NCBI GenBank assembly: GCA_029391995.1
Contig: CP113924.1
Coordinates: 775,001-839,000 of the forward strand
Reading direction: 5' to 3'
From: Streptococcaceae bacterium ESL0729
GTDB taxonomy: Bacteria; Bacillota; Bacilli; Lactobacillales; Streptococcaceae
DNA length: 64,000 nt
Positions 37,358-45,248 of the stretch are shown here, one piece after another. Position 1 is the first letter of the stretch; each line of letters begins with the position of its first letter. Both the position numbers and the translations under genes were made by a program. A model generated the notes under the pieces. The model ran no database searches and was not told the origin of the DNA. It worked only from the letters and a program-made list of their open reading frames with translations.

Positions 37358-39298
37358 TTAAAAAATTACCTGCCCGTCTTCTTCAAGGGTAAATTTAACA
37401 TTATCTTCAATCCACTTCCTTCGTGGTTCAACCTTGTCTCCCATAAGGACTGACACCCTACGCTCAGCCTGGGCTACATCATCCAAGGTAACTCGGATTA
37501 AGGTTCTTGTAGTAGGGTCCATGGTTGTCTCCCAAAGTTGATCAGCATTCATCTCACCTAGCCCCTTGTAGCGTTGTAGGCTTGAATTCTTACCAAATTC
37601 TTTTCGCAAGTCATCAAGCTCACTGTCTGTCCAAGCATAGGCCGTCTTCTCTTTTTTACCCTTACCCTGGCTCATCTTATAAAGAGGGGGTAGAGCAATA
37701 TAAACCTTACCTGCCTCAACTAGGGGTTTCATATACCTGTAAAAGAAGGTTAAGAGAAGGATTTGAATGTGGGCCCCGTCCGTATCCGCATCGGTCATGA
37801 TAATGACCTTGTCGTAATTGACATCAGCGATATTAAAGTCAGCACCCACTCCTGCTCCAATGGTATAAATCATGGTATTGATTTCTTCATTTTTCATGAT
37901 ATCAGAAATCTTTGCCTTCTCAGTGTTGATTACCTTACCACGCAAGGGTAAAATGGCCTGAAATTTACGGTCTCGTCCTTGCTTGGCAGAGCCTCCAGCA
38001 GAGTCTCCTTCAACCAAATAAAGTTCATTTTTCTGGGGATTTTTTGACTGGGCTGGCGTTAATTTCCCTGACAAAAGACCCTTGTCTTTTTTAGTCTTCT
38101 TACCAGTCCTTGAATCTTCTCGGGCACGCCTTGCAGCTTCACGGGCCTCACGAGCCTTAATGGCCTTACGAATCAGACCTTGGGCAATCTCTCCGTTCTC
38201 CATGAGAAAATAAGATAGCTGGGTGCCAACAAGACCCTCAACTACTGGTCGAGCTAGGGGACTGCCTAGCTTATCCTTGGTTTGACCCTCAAATTGCAGG
38301 TGCTCTTCAGGGACAAGAATGGAAAGGACAGCTGAAAGTCCCTCACGGTAGTCACTACCATCAAGATTCTTATCCTTGTCCTTTAAGAGGCCAATTTTTC
38401 TGGCATAGTCATTCATGGCCTTGGTTAAAGCTGTCTTGAATCCTGTTTCATGGGTCCCGCCGTCTCTAGTTCTAACATTATTTACAAAACTTAAGATGTT
38501 GTCTGAGTAGCCATCATTATATTGAAGGGCCACTTCCACCTGAAAGTCTGCCTCATCACCTGCAAAATACATGACAGGAGTTAGGGTGTCCTTGTCCTCA
38601 TTAAGGTAGGATACAAAATCCTTAACCCCATTTTCATAGTGGAAAGAATCCTTCTTATCATCTCTTTCATCCGTAAGGGTTAAAGTCACATCTTTAAGCA
38701 GGAAGGCCGTCTCATTTAAGCGATCAAAGATGGTATTATACTTGTAATTTACAGTTGAGAAAATCTTAGAATCAGGCATAAAGCTAACTTTTGTCCCGCT
38801 AGCCTTTTTGGGAGCCGTACCAATCTTTTCAAGACCTGTTACTGGCTTTCCACCATCTTCAAAACGCTGTTTATAGATGTGTCCGTCTCTTGTAATCTCA
38901 ACTTCAAGCCAAGATGATAGGGCATTAACAACACTTGACCCCACTCCGTGGAGTCCCCCCGAGGTTTTATAACCCCCTTGACCAAATTTTCCTCCAGCAT
39001 GAAGGACGGTGAAAATAACCTCAACTGTGGGTATTCCCATCTTATGCATTCCTGTAGGCATACCTCGCCCGTGGTCTGCTACACTTATGGAATTATCAGC
39101 ATGAATTACAACATCAATTTGATCTCCAAAGCCACTTAAGGCCTCATCAACTGCATTGTCAACAATCTCATAGACCAGATGGTGGAGTCCTGCTGAATCC
39201 GTGGAACCAATATACATTCCAGGCCTTTTTCTTACCGCATCAAGTCCTTCTAAAACCTGAATGGCATCATCATTATAATGATTAATATCAATCGTCAT
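37358..39298 (-). CDS. parE: DNA topoisomerase IV subunit B
   Basis: 646 residues. The GHKL ATPase has KRPGMYIGSTD, the ATP lid around GLHGVGSSVVNALS, and the transducer domain. The TOPRIM domain has EGDSAGGSAKQGRDR and TDADTDGAHI. With ParC it forms topoisomerase IV. GAGGT lies 6 bases before the ATG. It starts the parE-ktrB-ktrA-parC series and has an unusually structured leader of about 100 bases. Confidence 0.97.
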   Translation of the reverse strand: MTIDINHYNDDAIQVLEGLDAVRKRPGMYIGSTDSAGLHHLVYEIVDNAVDEALSGFGDQIDVVIHADNSISVADHGRGMPTGMHKMGIPTVEVIFTVLHAGGKFGQGGYKTSGGLHGVGSSVVNALSSWLEVEITRDGHIYKQRFEDGGKPVTGLEKIGTAPKKASGTKVSFMPDSKIFSTVNYKYNTIFDRLNETAFLLKDVTLTLTDERDDKKDSFHYENGVKDFVSYLNEDKDTLTPVMYFAGDEADFQVEVALQYNDGYSDNILSFVNNVRTRDGGTHETGFKTALTKAMNDYARKIGLLKDKDKNLDGSDYREGLSAVLSILVPEEHLQFEGQTKDKLGSPLARPVVEGLVGTQLSYFLMENGEIAQGLIRKAIKAREAREAARRAREDSRTGKKTKKDKGLLSGKLTPAQSKNPQKNELYLVEGDSAGGSAKQGRDRKFQAILPLRGKVINTEKAKISDIMKNEEINTMIYTIGAGVGADFNIADVNYDKVIIMTDADTDGAHIQILLLTFFYRYMKPLVEAGKVYIALPPLYKMSQGKGKKEKTAYAWTDSELDDLRKEFGKNSSLQRYKGLGEMNADQLWETTMDPTTRTLIRVTLDDVAQAERRVSVLMGDKVEPRRKWIEDNVKFTLEEDGQVIF

Positions 39299-39320
39299 TT
39301 TTAACCTCTAAACTAGTTGA

Positions 39321-39393
39321 ACCCTTACCTAGTAAAAGCCTCTAAAGGCCTTATCTAAAGGCGTAAGGGTCCTAATACTTGGTGCCTCGCACC
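39321..39393 (-). promoter_or_regulatory. Structured RNA leader of parE
   Basis: On the transcript ACCCTTAC (39363-39370) pairs perfectly with GTAAGGGT (39321-39328). Inside are two overlapping, mutually exclusive hairpins: GCCTT/AAGGC (39348-39362) and GCCT/AGGC (39338-39349). A GGTGC/GCACC hairpin (39381-39393) lies just upstream. Alternative pairing in front of a gene start is the pattern of cis-regulatory RNA. No known riboswitch or T-box motif was recognised. Confidence 0.45.
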
Positions 39394-39405
39394 TTTCATC
39401 CCCAT

Positions 39406-39434
39406 ATTATACGGGAAAAAAACTATTTTTACCA
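39406..39434 (-). promoter_or_regulatory. parE promoter
   Basis: A consensus -10 TATAAT (39406-39411) with a TTGGTA-like -35 about 17-18 bases upstream on the minus strand. Predicted start near 39400, giving a leader of about 100 bases. Confidence 0.6.
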
Positions 39435-39584
39435 ATAAATTTGAGAAGCTTTAACAGGCTGAGTAAAAACAGGTAAGAAAGTTCAAGCCTTAAATCAGTC
39501 TGTATCATAAGCTTTCTGTCCTGGGTCACAATCTATTATTTTTTTAAAATTGTAATTTTCTTTCATTTCTGGGCATCTTTTTTT

Positions 39585-39592
39585 GCTATAAT
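39585..39592 (+). promoter_or_regulatory. plsY extended -10 predicting a leaderless mRNA
   Basis: TGC-TATAAT ends only 6 bases before the plsY ATG, so transcription should start at or within a base or two of the A of AUG. The -35 is weak. There is no Shine-Dalgarno, only AGG three bases upstream. Confidence 0.6.
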
Positions 39593-39598
39593 AGGCCT

Positions 39599-40240
39599 AT
39601 GAAAGTTATAATTTTATTAATTACTGCCTACCTTTTAGGTTCCATCCCTTCTGGGCTTTGGATTGGCAAGATATTTTTTGGAAAAAATTTACATGATTAT
39701 GGCAGTGGAAATACTGGAACTACCAACACTTTTAGGATTCTTGGAAAAAAAGCCGGCATCGTGGTTTTTGTTTGTGATGTTTTAAAGGGAGTTTTAGCCA
39801 CTGCCCTGCCCATGATTTTTCACATTAACGGCATCTCACCTGCTATCTTTGGTTTGATTGCAATTTTTGGTCATACTTGTTCAATTTTTGATGGCTTCAA
39901 GGGAGGAAAGGCCGTTGCCACCAGTGCGGGAATGATTTTGACCTACAACCCCCTCTTTTGCCTCTTTCTCTTCATCATCTTTATGATTTCCCTTTATTTG
40001 ACAAGCATGGTTAGCTTTTCAAGTATCACCATTTGTTTGGCGGCAGTTCTTGCGGTTACGATTTTTCCAGCCTTCCACTTTATATTCAATTCCTATGATC
40101 CAGTCTTTTTAATTTTAATTCTTATCCTTGCGATTTTCATCATCTACAAGCATCGGGACAATATTAAAAGAATCAAAAATCATGAGGAAAATTTGGTCAC
40201 TTTTGGATTAAATTTAACCAAGCAAAAGCCCCAAAAATAA
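39599..40240 (+). CDS. plsY: Glycerol-3-phosphate acyltransferase PlsY
   Basis: 213 residues with five to six membrane helices. Family motifs are GSIPSGLW near the N terminus, [12 protein letters not shown], and [13 protein letters not shown]. It transfers acyl from acyl-phosphate to glycerol-3-phosphate, the first step of membrane lipid synthesis. The start is the family's canonical one, yet it has no ribosome binding site. It diverges from parE. Its 3' end runs into the NrdR-box hairpin upstream of nrdH. Confidence 0.96.
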   Translation: MKVIILLITAYLLGSIPSGLWIGKIFFGKNLHDYGSGNTGTTNTFRILGKKAGIVVFVCDVLKGVLATALPMIFHINGISPAIFGLIAIFGHTCSIFDGFKGGKAVATSAGMILTYNPLFCLFLFIIFMISLYLTSMVSFSSITICLAAVLAVTIFPAFHFIFNSYDPVFLILILILAIFIIYKHRDNIKRIKNHEENLVTFGLNLTKQKPQK

Positions 40241-40259
40241 GAGTTTAGCACCTATAAAA

Positions 40260-40275
40260 ACACTAAATATAGTAG
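40260..40275 (+). promoter_or_regulatory. NrdR box 1
   Basis: ACACTAAATATAGTAG resembles the NrdR box consensus (ACAC-AT-rich-GTGT). Its centre is 31 bases, three helical turns, from box 2, the usual NrdR arrangement. Confidence 0.75.
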
Positions 40276-40304
40276 TTGAGTCTTTCTAAGACACTAGATA
40301 TAGT
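40276..40304 (+). promoter_or_regulatory. nrdHIEF promoter
   Basis: -35 TTGAGT (40276-40281), 17 bases, -10 TATAGT (40299-40304). Box 2 covers the -10 and box 1 abuts the -35, a layout in which NrdR bound with dATP or ATP would block polymerase. Confidence 0.75.
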
Positions 40305-40306
40305 GT
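40291..40306 (+). promoter_or_regulatory. NrdR box 2
   Basis: ACACTAGATATAGTGT is a nearly perfect palindrome with the NrdR pattern and overlaps the -10. Confidence 0.8.
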
Positions 40307-40380
40307 TTTTTTTACTTGCCAAAATAGAAATTTTATTTTAGAATTATTGAATAAGAAAAGCAAGATAAGGAGTTAATATT

Positions 40381-40599
40381 ATGGTAACAGTGTTCTCAAA
40401 AAACAACTGCATGCAGTGTAATATGGTCAAAAAATGGCTCAATGACAAGGGAGCTCAGTTCAAGGAAATCAACCTTGATGAACAACCAGAATACATAAGC
40501 CAGGTCAAGGAGATGGGCTTTATGGCAGCACCTGTTGTCTCAAATGGTGAGATTGCCTTCTCAGGTTTTCGCCCTGGGGAACTTGCTAAGTTAGTCTAA
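40381..40599 (+). CDS. nrdH: Glutaredoxin-like NrdH redoxin
   Basis: 72 residues, typical. The redox motif CMQC (in NNCMQCNMVKKWL) is at about 10-14, with the thioredoxin-fold cis-Pro loop AAPVV and the FSGFRP end characteristic of NrdH. It supplies electrons to NrdE. AAGGAG lies 8 bases before the ATG. First gene of the class Ib ribonucleotide reductase operon. Confidence 0.96.
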   Translation: MVTVFSKNNCMQCNMVKKWLNDKGAQFKEINLDEQPEYISQVKEMGFMAAPVVSNGEIAFSGFRPGELAKLV

Positions 40600-40956
40600 A
40601 TGAAAATAGCCTACTTTTCAGTTACAGGTCAAGTTAAGCGTTTTGTAGGAAAGCTTGGCCTGGAAAATTTTGATATTACTGATTTTTCGGAAGATGATGC
40701 AAGTAACGACTACATCCTCATCGTCCCGACCTATGAGGAGATGATTACCGAGCCAGCCACTGATTTTTTGGAGGACCATCTGGATGGATGTGTTGGAATC
40801 ATGGGGTCTGGCAACCGGAATTTTGGTGATGATTTTGTTTTTACCGCAAAAAACTTGGCAAAAGCATACGACAAACCCATGCTTTATGCCTTTGAGTTTA
40901 ATGGAACCCAAGAGGATGTCGAAAATGTCCTCAATATAATAGAAGAAATTAAATGA
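40600..40956 (+). CDS. nrdI: NrdI flavodoxin-like activator
   Basis: 118 residues. The flavodoxin-like start YFSVTGQVKRFV, VPTYEE and GSGNRNFGDDF (50s-like loop with G-N-R-N-F-G) are NrdI hallmarks. It provides the oxidant that assembles the Mn(III)2-Tyr cofactor in NrdF. The ATG directly follows the nrdH stop with no clear Shine-Dalgarno, so its translation is probably coupled. A strong hairpin follows the gene. Confidence 0.96.
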   Translation: MKIAYFSVTGQVKRFVGKLGLENFDITDFSEDDASNDYILIVPTYEEMITEPATDFLEDHLDGCVGIMGSGNRNFGDDFVFTAKNLAKAYDKPMLYAFEFNGTQEDVENVLNIIEEIK

Positions 40957-40966
40957 TTTATCCCTA

Positions 40967-41008
40967 AAATTTGCGACAATTTGGACTATCCTATTGTGGC
41001 AAATTTTT
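40967..41008 (+). terminator. Terminator-like hairpin between nrdI and nrdE
   Basis: AAATTTGCGACAAT pairs with ATTGTGGCAAATTT with one mismatch in 14, followed by a T run. It lies inside the operon and could limit read-through from nrdHI to nrdEF. I saw no convincing promoter after it. Confidence 0.6.
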
Positions 41009-41028
41009 ATTTATGAATTGGAGAATTT

Positions 41029-43185
41029 ATGTCCTTAAAAAACCTTGGCGACGTTAGCTACTTTCGTCTAAATAATGAAATCAACATCCCAGTAAATGGT
41101 CAAATCCCCCTTCACAAGGATCAGGAGGCCCTAGAAGCCTTTTTTGCTGAAAATGTGAGGCCAAATCTCAAGACTTTTTCAAGCCTTCGTGAACGTTTTG
41201 ACTACCTCCTTGAAAATGACTACATTGAACACGATTTTTTAAAACTTTATGATTTTACTTTCGTTGAGGAATTAAATGACTGGCTTTATGCCCAAGATTT
41301 CCACTTTAAGTCATTCATGGCGGCCTACAAATTTTACCAACAGTATTCAATGAAAACCAATGATGGAGCCTACTATCTTGAAAATATTGAAGATCGTATT
41401 CTCTTAAATGCCCTTTATTTTGCTGATGGAGATGAAGAACTTGCTCGCAGCATTGCTGATGAAATCATCAATCAACGCTATCAGCCGGCAACTCCAAGCT
41501 TTTTGAATGCTGGACGTAGCCGCCGCGGGGAGCTTGTATCTTGCTTTTTAATCCAGCCGACAGATGATATGAACTCAATCGGACGCTCAGTAAATAGTGC
41601 CCTTCAACTTTCTCGTATCGGTGGTGGGGTTGGAATCAACCTTTCAAACCTTCGTGAGGCAGGAGCTCCCATCAAGGAGATTCAAAATGCTGCAAGTGGT
41701 GTTGTTCCTGTTATGAAGCTTTATGAAGATTCATTTTCTTATTCCAACCAACTGGGTCAAAGGCAGGGAGCTGGTGTTGTTTACTTAAATGTTTTCCACC
41801 CAGACATTATTGCCTTTCTTTCGACCAAGAAGGAAAATGCTGATGAAAAAGTACGGGTCAAGACCCTGTCTCTTGGGATAACCATTCCTGATAAGTACTA
41901 TGAACTTGTCAAAAACAATGAAGACATGTATCTCTTTAGCCCCTATGATGTTGAGCGAATCTACGGGGAGCCCTTCTCTTATGTGGATATCACCTCTGAA
42001 TACGAGGCCATGGTCGCAAATCCCCATATTGCCAAGAAAAAAATCCGTGCCCGTGACCTGGAGCAGGAGATTTCAAAACTCCAACAGGAATCAGGCTACC
42101 CTTACATCATAAATATCGATACAGCCAACAAGACTAACCCAATCGACGGAACAATCGTCATGAGTAACCTTTGTTCGGAAATTCTTCAGGTGCAAAAACC
42201 AAGCATTATTAGAGATGATCAGACCTATGAAGAACTTGGAACAGATATCTCATGTAACCTTGGTTCAACTAATGTTGTCAATCTAATGCAAACAAGTGAC
42301 TTTGAAAAATCAATTGATGCTATGGTTAAGGCTTTGACTTACATCACAGATAAGTCATCAATTAATGCTGTTCCTTCAATCAGATATGGTAATGAGCAGG
42401 CCCACACAATTGGCCTTGGTGCCATGGGACTTCACTCCTACTTTGCCCAAAACCATATCGAATATGGAAGCCCTGAATCAATTGAATTTACAGACATCTA
42501 CTTTATGCTTTTAAACTACTACTCACTTCTTTCAAGCATGAAGATTGCTCGTGATCGTGGTGTAAAATTCAATAATTTTGATCAATCAAAATATGCAGAT
42601 GGCAGCTACTTCGACTCTTATTTAGAAGACGAAATCATTCTCACACCTAAAATGTCAGAACTTTTTGCAGGCATCCACATTCCTTCAAAGGCAGATTGGA
42701 CAAGACTGCGTGATAATGTGCAAAAATATGGTCTTTATCACCAAAATAGACTGGCTGTAGCTCCAAATGGTTCTATCAGCTACATTAATGATGTTTCAGC
42801 AAGTATCCATCCTATTACCCAAAGGATTGAGGAACGTCAGGAGAAGAAAACAGGTAAGATTTACTACCCAGCCCGTGGTCTTGCAACAGATACCATTCCC
42901 TACTATACAAGTGCCTATGACATGGACATGCGTCGTGTGATTGATGTCTATGCAGCTGCTACTAAGCATGTTGACCAAGGACTTAGTCTTACTCTTTTCA
43001 TCCGTTCAGAGATGCCAGAAGGTCTATACGAATGGAAAACAACACCTAAACAAACCACCCGTGACTTAAATATCCTGCGTAACTATGCTTGGAAACAGGG
43101 AGTTAAGAGCATCTACTACATCAGAACCTTTACTGACAATGGAGATGAGGTTGGTGCCAACCAATGTGAAAGCTGTGTAATTTAA
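41029..43185 (+). CDS. nrdE: Class Ib ribonucleoside-diphosphate reductase alpha subunit
   Basis: 718 residues, standard for NrdE. Active-site cysteine segments include LVSCFLIQ and MSNLCSEI, the catalytic loop SCNLGSTN, and the C-terminal QCESCVI pair that relays electrons from NrdH. The ATP-cone found in class Ia is absent. It reduces ribonucleoside diphosphates to dNDPs under aerobic growth. GGAG lies 5 bases before the ATG. Confidence 0.97.
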   Translation: MSLKNLGDVSYFRLNNEINIPVNGQIPLHKDQEALEAFFAENVRPNLKTFSSLRERFDYLLENDYIEHDFLKLYDFTFVEELNDWLYAQDFHFKSFMAAYKFYQQYSMKTNDGAYYLENIEDRILLNALYFADGDEELARSIADEIINQRYQPATPSFLNAGRSRRGELVSCFLIQPTDDMNSIGRSVNSALQLSRIGGGVGINLSNLREAGAPIKEIQNAASGVVPVMKLYEDSFSYSNQLGQRQGAGVVYLNVFHPDIIAFLSTKKENADEKVRVKTLSLGITIPDKYYELVKNNEDMYLFSPYDVERIYGEPFSYVDITSEYEAMVANPHIAKKKIRARDLEQEISKLQQESGYPYIINIDTANKTNPIDGTIVMSNLCSEILQVQKPSIIRDDQTYEELGTDISCNLGSTNVVNLMQTSDFEKSIDAMVKALTYITDKSSINAVPSIRYGNEQAHTIGLGAMGLHSYFAQNHIEYGSPESIEFTDIYFMLLNYYSLLSSMKIARDRGVKFNNFDQSKYADGSYFDSYLEDEIILTPKMSELFAGIHIPSKADWTRLRDNVQKYGLYHQNRLAVAPNGSISYINDVSASIHPITQRIEERQEKKTGKIYYPARGLATDTIPYYTSAYDMDMRRVIDVYAAATKHVDQGLSLTLFIRSEMPEGLYEWKTTPKQTTRDLNILRNYAWKQGVKSIYYIRTFTDNGDEVGANQCESCVI

Positions 43186-43198
43186 TATGGAGAATCAA

Positions 43199-44152
43199 AT
43201 GAACAACTACTACAAGGCCATTAACTGGAACGCAATCGAGGATATGATTGATAAATCAACCTGGGAAAAGCTGACTGAGCAATTCTGGCTGGATACCCGT
43301 ATTCCCCTTTCAAATGACCTAGATGACTGGCGTCATTTGTCAGAAGCTGAAAAAGACCTAGTTGGTAAGGTTTTTGGGGGACTTACCCTACTTGATACCG
43401 TTCAATCAGAAACTGGTATGGATAGCCTTCGTGCTGACGCACGAACTCAACATGAGGAAGCAGTCCTAAATAACATCCAGTTCATGGAAAGTGTCCACGC
43501 CAAAAGCTATTCAAGTATCTTTTCAACCCTTAATACCAAAAGTGAAATTGACGACATCTTCAACTGGGTGGCTGAGAATGAGGCCCTTCAATATAAGGCT
43601 CAAAGGGTTAATGGAATTTATAAGGACGGGACTCCTTTGGAGAAAAAAGTAGCAAGTGTCTTTTTAGAAACCTTCCTCTTCTACTCAGGATTCTTTACCC
43701 CCCTTTACTATCTTGGAAACAACAAATTATCAAATGTAGCTGAAATCATCAAACTTATTATTCGTGATGAATCTGTCCACGGGACCTACATCGGCTACAA
43801 GTTCCAACTGGGCTATAATGAACTAAGTCCTGAGGAGCAAGAGTCAATCAAGATGTGGGCCTATGACCTTCTTTATGAGCTTTACGAAAATGAAGAACGC
43901 TATACTGATGAGCTTTACAAGGATCTTGGCTGGAATGAAGAGGTTAAGACCTTCCTCCGTTATAATGCCAATAAGGCTTTGATGAACCTTGGATTTGAAC
44001 CTCTTTTCCCTGATAATGCCAGTGATGTTAATCCAATCGTTATGAATGGTCTTTCAACAGGAACAAGTAACCACGACTTCTTCTCTCAAGTTGGTAATGG
44101 CTACCTCCTTGGTCAGGTCGAAAGCATGCTTGACTCAGATTATGACTATTAA
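43199..44152 (+). CDS. nrdF: Class Ib ribonucleotide reductase beta subunit
   Basis: 317 residues from ATG 43199, which gives the family's YYKAINWN start and has GGAG 6 bases upstream; an upstream ATG at 43187 lacks one. Metal ligands are in the FGGLTLLDTVQSE, QFMESVHAKSYSSIF and RDESVHGTYIG helices. It carries the dimanganese-tyrosyl radical assembled with NrdI. Last gene of the operon, followed by a strong terminator. Confidence 0.97.
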   Translation: MNNYYKAINWNAIEDMIDKSTWEKLTEQFWLDTRIPLSNDLDDWRHLSEAEKDLVGKVFGGLTLLDTVQSETGMDSLRADARTQHEEAVLNNIQFMESVHAKSYSSIFSTLNTKSEIDDIFNWVAENEALQYKAQRVNGIYKDGTPLEKKVASVFLETFLFYSGFFTPLYYLGNNKLSNVAEIIKLIIRDESVHGTYIGYKFQLGYNELSPEEQESIKMWAYDLLYELYENEERYTDELYKDLGWNEEVKTFLRYNANKALMNLGFEPLFPDNASDVNPIVMNGLSTGTSNHDFFSQVGNGYLLGQVESMLDSDYDY

Positions 44153-44163
44153 TTATTACATAT

Positions 44164-44192
44164 AAAAAAAGCAGACTGGGTCTGCTTTTTTT
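44164..44192 (+). terminator. Terminator after nrdF
   Basis: AAAAAAAGCAGAC and GTCTGCTTTTTTT form a strong stem with flanking A and T runs, ending nrdHIEF. Confidence 0.9.
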
Positions 44193-44226
44193 CTTATCTT
44201 TTTTACTCATTTTATATGGATTAAAA

Positions 44227-44251
44227 AAATCTCGGAATTTATCCGAGATTT
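44227..44251 (-). terminator. Terminator after mraY
   Basis: AAATCTCGGA pairs with TCCGAGATTT (44227-44251); on the minus strand it leads into T7. It closes the dcw-type cluster. Confidence 0.88.
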
Positions 44252-44254
44252 ACT

Positions 44255-45247
44255 TTAATTAATATGAAAGTAGATGAGAAGGGCTAGAATGCTTCCAAGA
44301 AGGCCAATGCCCCAGAAGAAGAAGTCAACCTTCCATTCACTCCAAGCTTTTCCGTGACCACTAAGTCCACCAAGTTCAAAATGATGATGGACGGGAGTCA
44401 TCCGGAAGATTCTTTTACCGCCTGTAGCCTTAAAATAGCTAACCTGCATCATAACAGACAAGGTCTCAAAGACATAGACAATCCCAATCAAAAGTAGGGT
44501 CCACTCCACATGCAAAAGAATTGAAATCACAGCTAGAAAACCGCCTAAGGCAAGGCTTCCCACATCTCCCATGAAAATTTTTGCAGGCTTATGATTGTAG
44601 CTAAAGAAGGCTAAAAGTCCACCAATTGTCGTCATGATAATCAAAAGAATATCATACTGTCCTTGATGAATTGCGATAACTGCATAAGCGATCAGAGAAA
44701 TGACAACTGAAATACTTGCCAGACCATCAATTCCATCAGTCAGGTTAACAGCATTTGAAAAGCCGACCAGCCAGAAGATTAGGAAAAAGGCAAAGAAGAT
44801 TCCAACATTCCACTTGAAGCCAAAGATATTAATGAAGTTTGCTCCCTCCTCGTGCATGTAAAGGAGGTAGGCAAAGATTCCTGTTAATATTTGGGCAAGA
44901 AGTTTTTGAATGCTGGTCAGTCCTTGATTTATCTGCTTGAAAACCTTGAGAAAATCATCAGCAAAGCCAACTCCTGCATAGGCTGCAAAGACCAGCCAGG
45001 CAATCCAGAAGGCTGGGCTCAAAAGATTAAAAACTACAGCAAAGATTAGGGAGGTCACAAGTGAGCTGATGATGAAGACTATCCCTCCCATGGTTGGAGT
45101 CCCAGCTTTTTTTGCATGCTGGTGGACATCCTCATGCATCTGCTGGCCACCAATCTTCTTCTTGTGGAAGAATTTGATAAATTGCGGGATACCAAAGAAG
45201 CAAGCAATAAAGCTTACAAGCCCTGCAATTATTATTTGTAAAGTCAT
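44255..45247 (-). CDS. mraY: Phospho-N-acetylmuramoyl-pentapeptide transferase MraY
   Basis: 330 residues with about ten membrane helices. Catalytic landmarks are GFADDFLK (Asp-Asp pair), [20 protein letters not shown] and the PVHHHFEL histidine loop. It makes lipid I at the membrane. It starts one base after the pbp2x stop and is the last gene of the cluster. Confidence 0.97.
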   Translation of the reverse strand: MTLQIIIAGLVSFIACFFGIPQFIKFFHKKKIGGQQMHEDVHQHAKKAGTPTMGGIVFIISSLVTSLIFAVVFNLLSPAFWIAWLVFAAYAGVGFADDFLKVFKQINQGLTSIQKLLAQILTGIFAYLLYMHEEGANFINIFGFKWNVGIFFAFFLIFWLVGFSNAVNLTDGIDGLASISVVISLIAYAVIAIHQGQYDILLIIMTTIGGLLAFFSYNHKPAKIFMGDVGSLALGGFLAVISILLHVEWTLLLIGIVYVFETLSVMMQVSYFKATGGKRIFRMTPVHHHFELGGLSGHGKAWSEWKVDFFFWGIGLLGSILALLIYFHIN

Positions 45248-45248
45248 T

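Larger units (their letters stand above)
40260..40314 (+). terminator. NrdR-box pair acting as the plsY terminator
   Basis: The segment AACACTA-AT-TAGT at the first box can pair, at 13 of 15 positions, with ACTA-AT-TAGTGTT at the second. The second arm is followed directly by a T8 run. This forms a terminator-like hairpin for transcripts arriving from plsY, while the nrd transcript starts beyond most of it. Confidence 0.5.

Noticed and set aside
39310-39330. T-arm-like GGGTTCAACT in the parE leader suggesting a tRNA
   Set aside because: No acceptor stem, D arm or anticodon arm fits around it.
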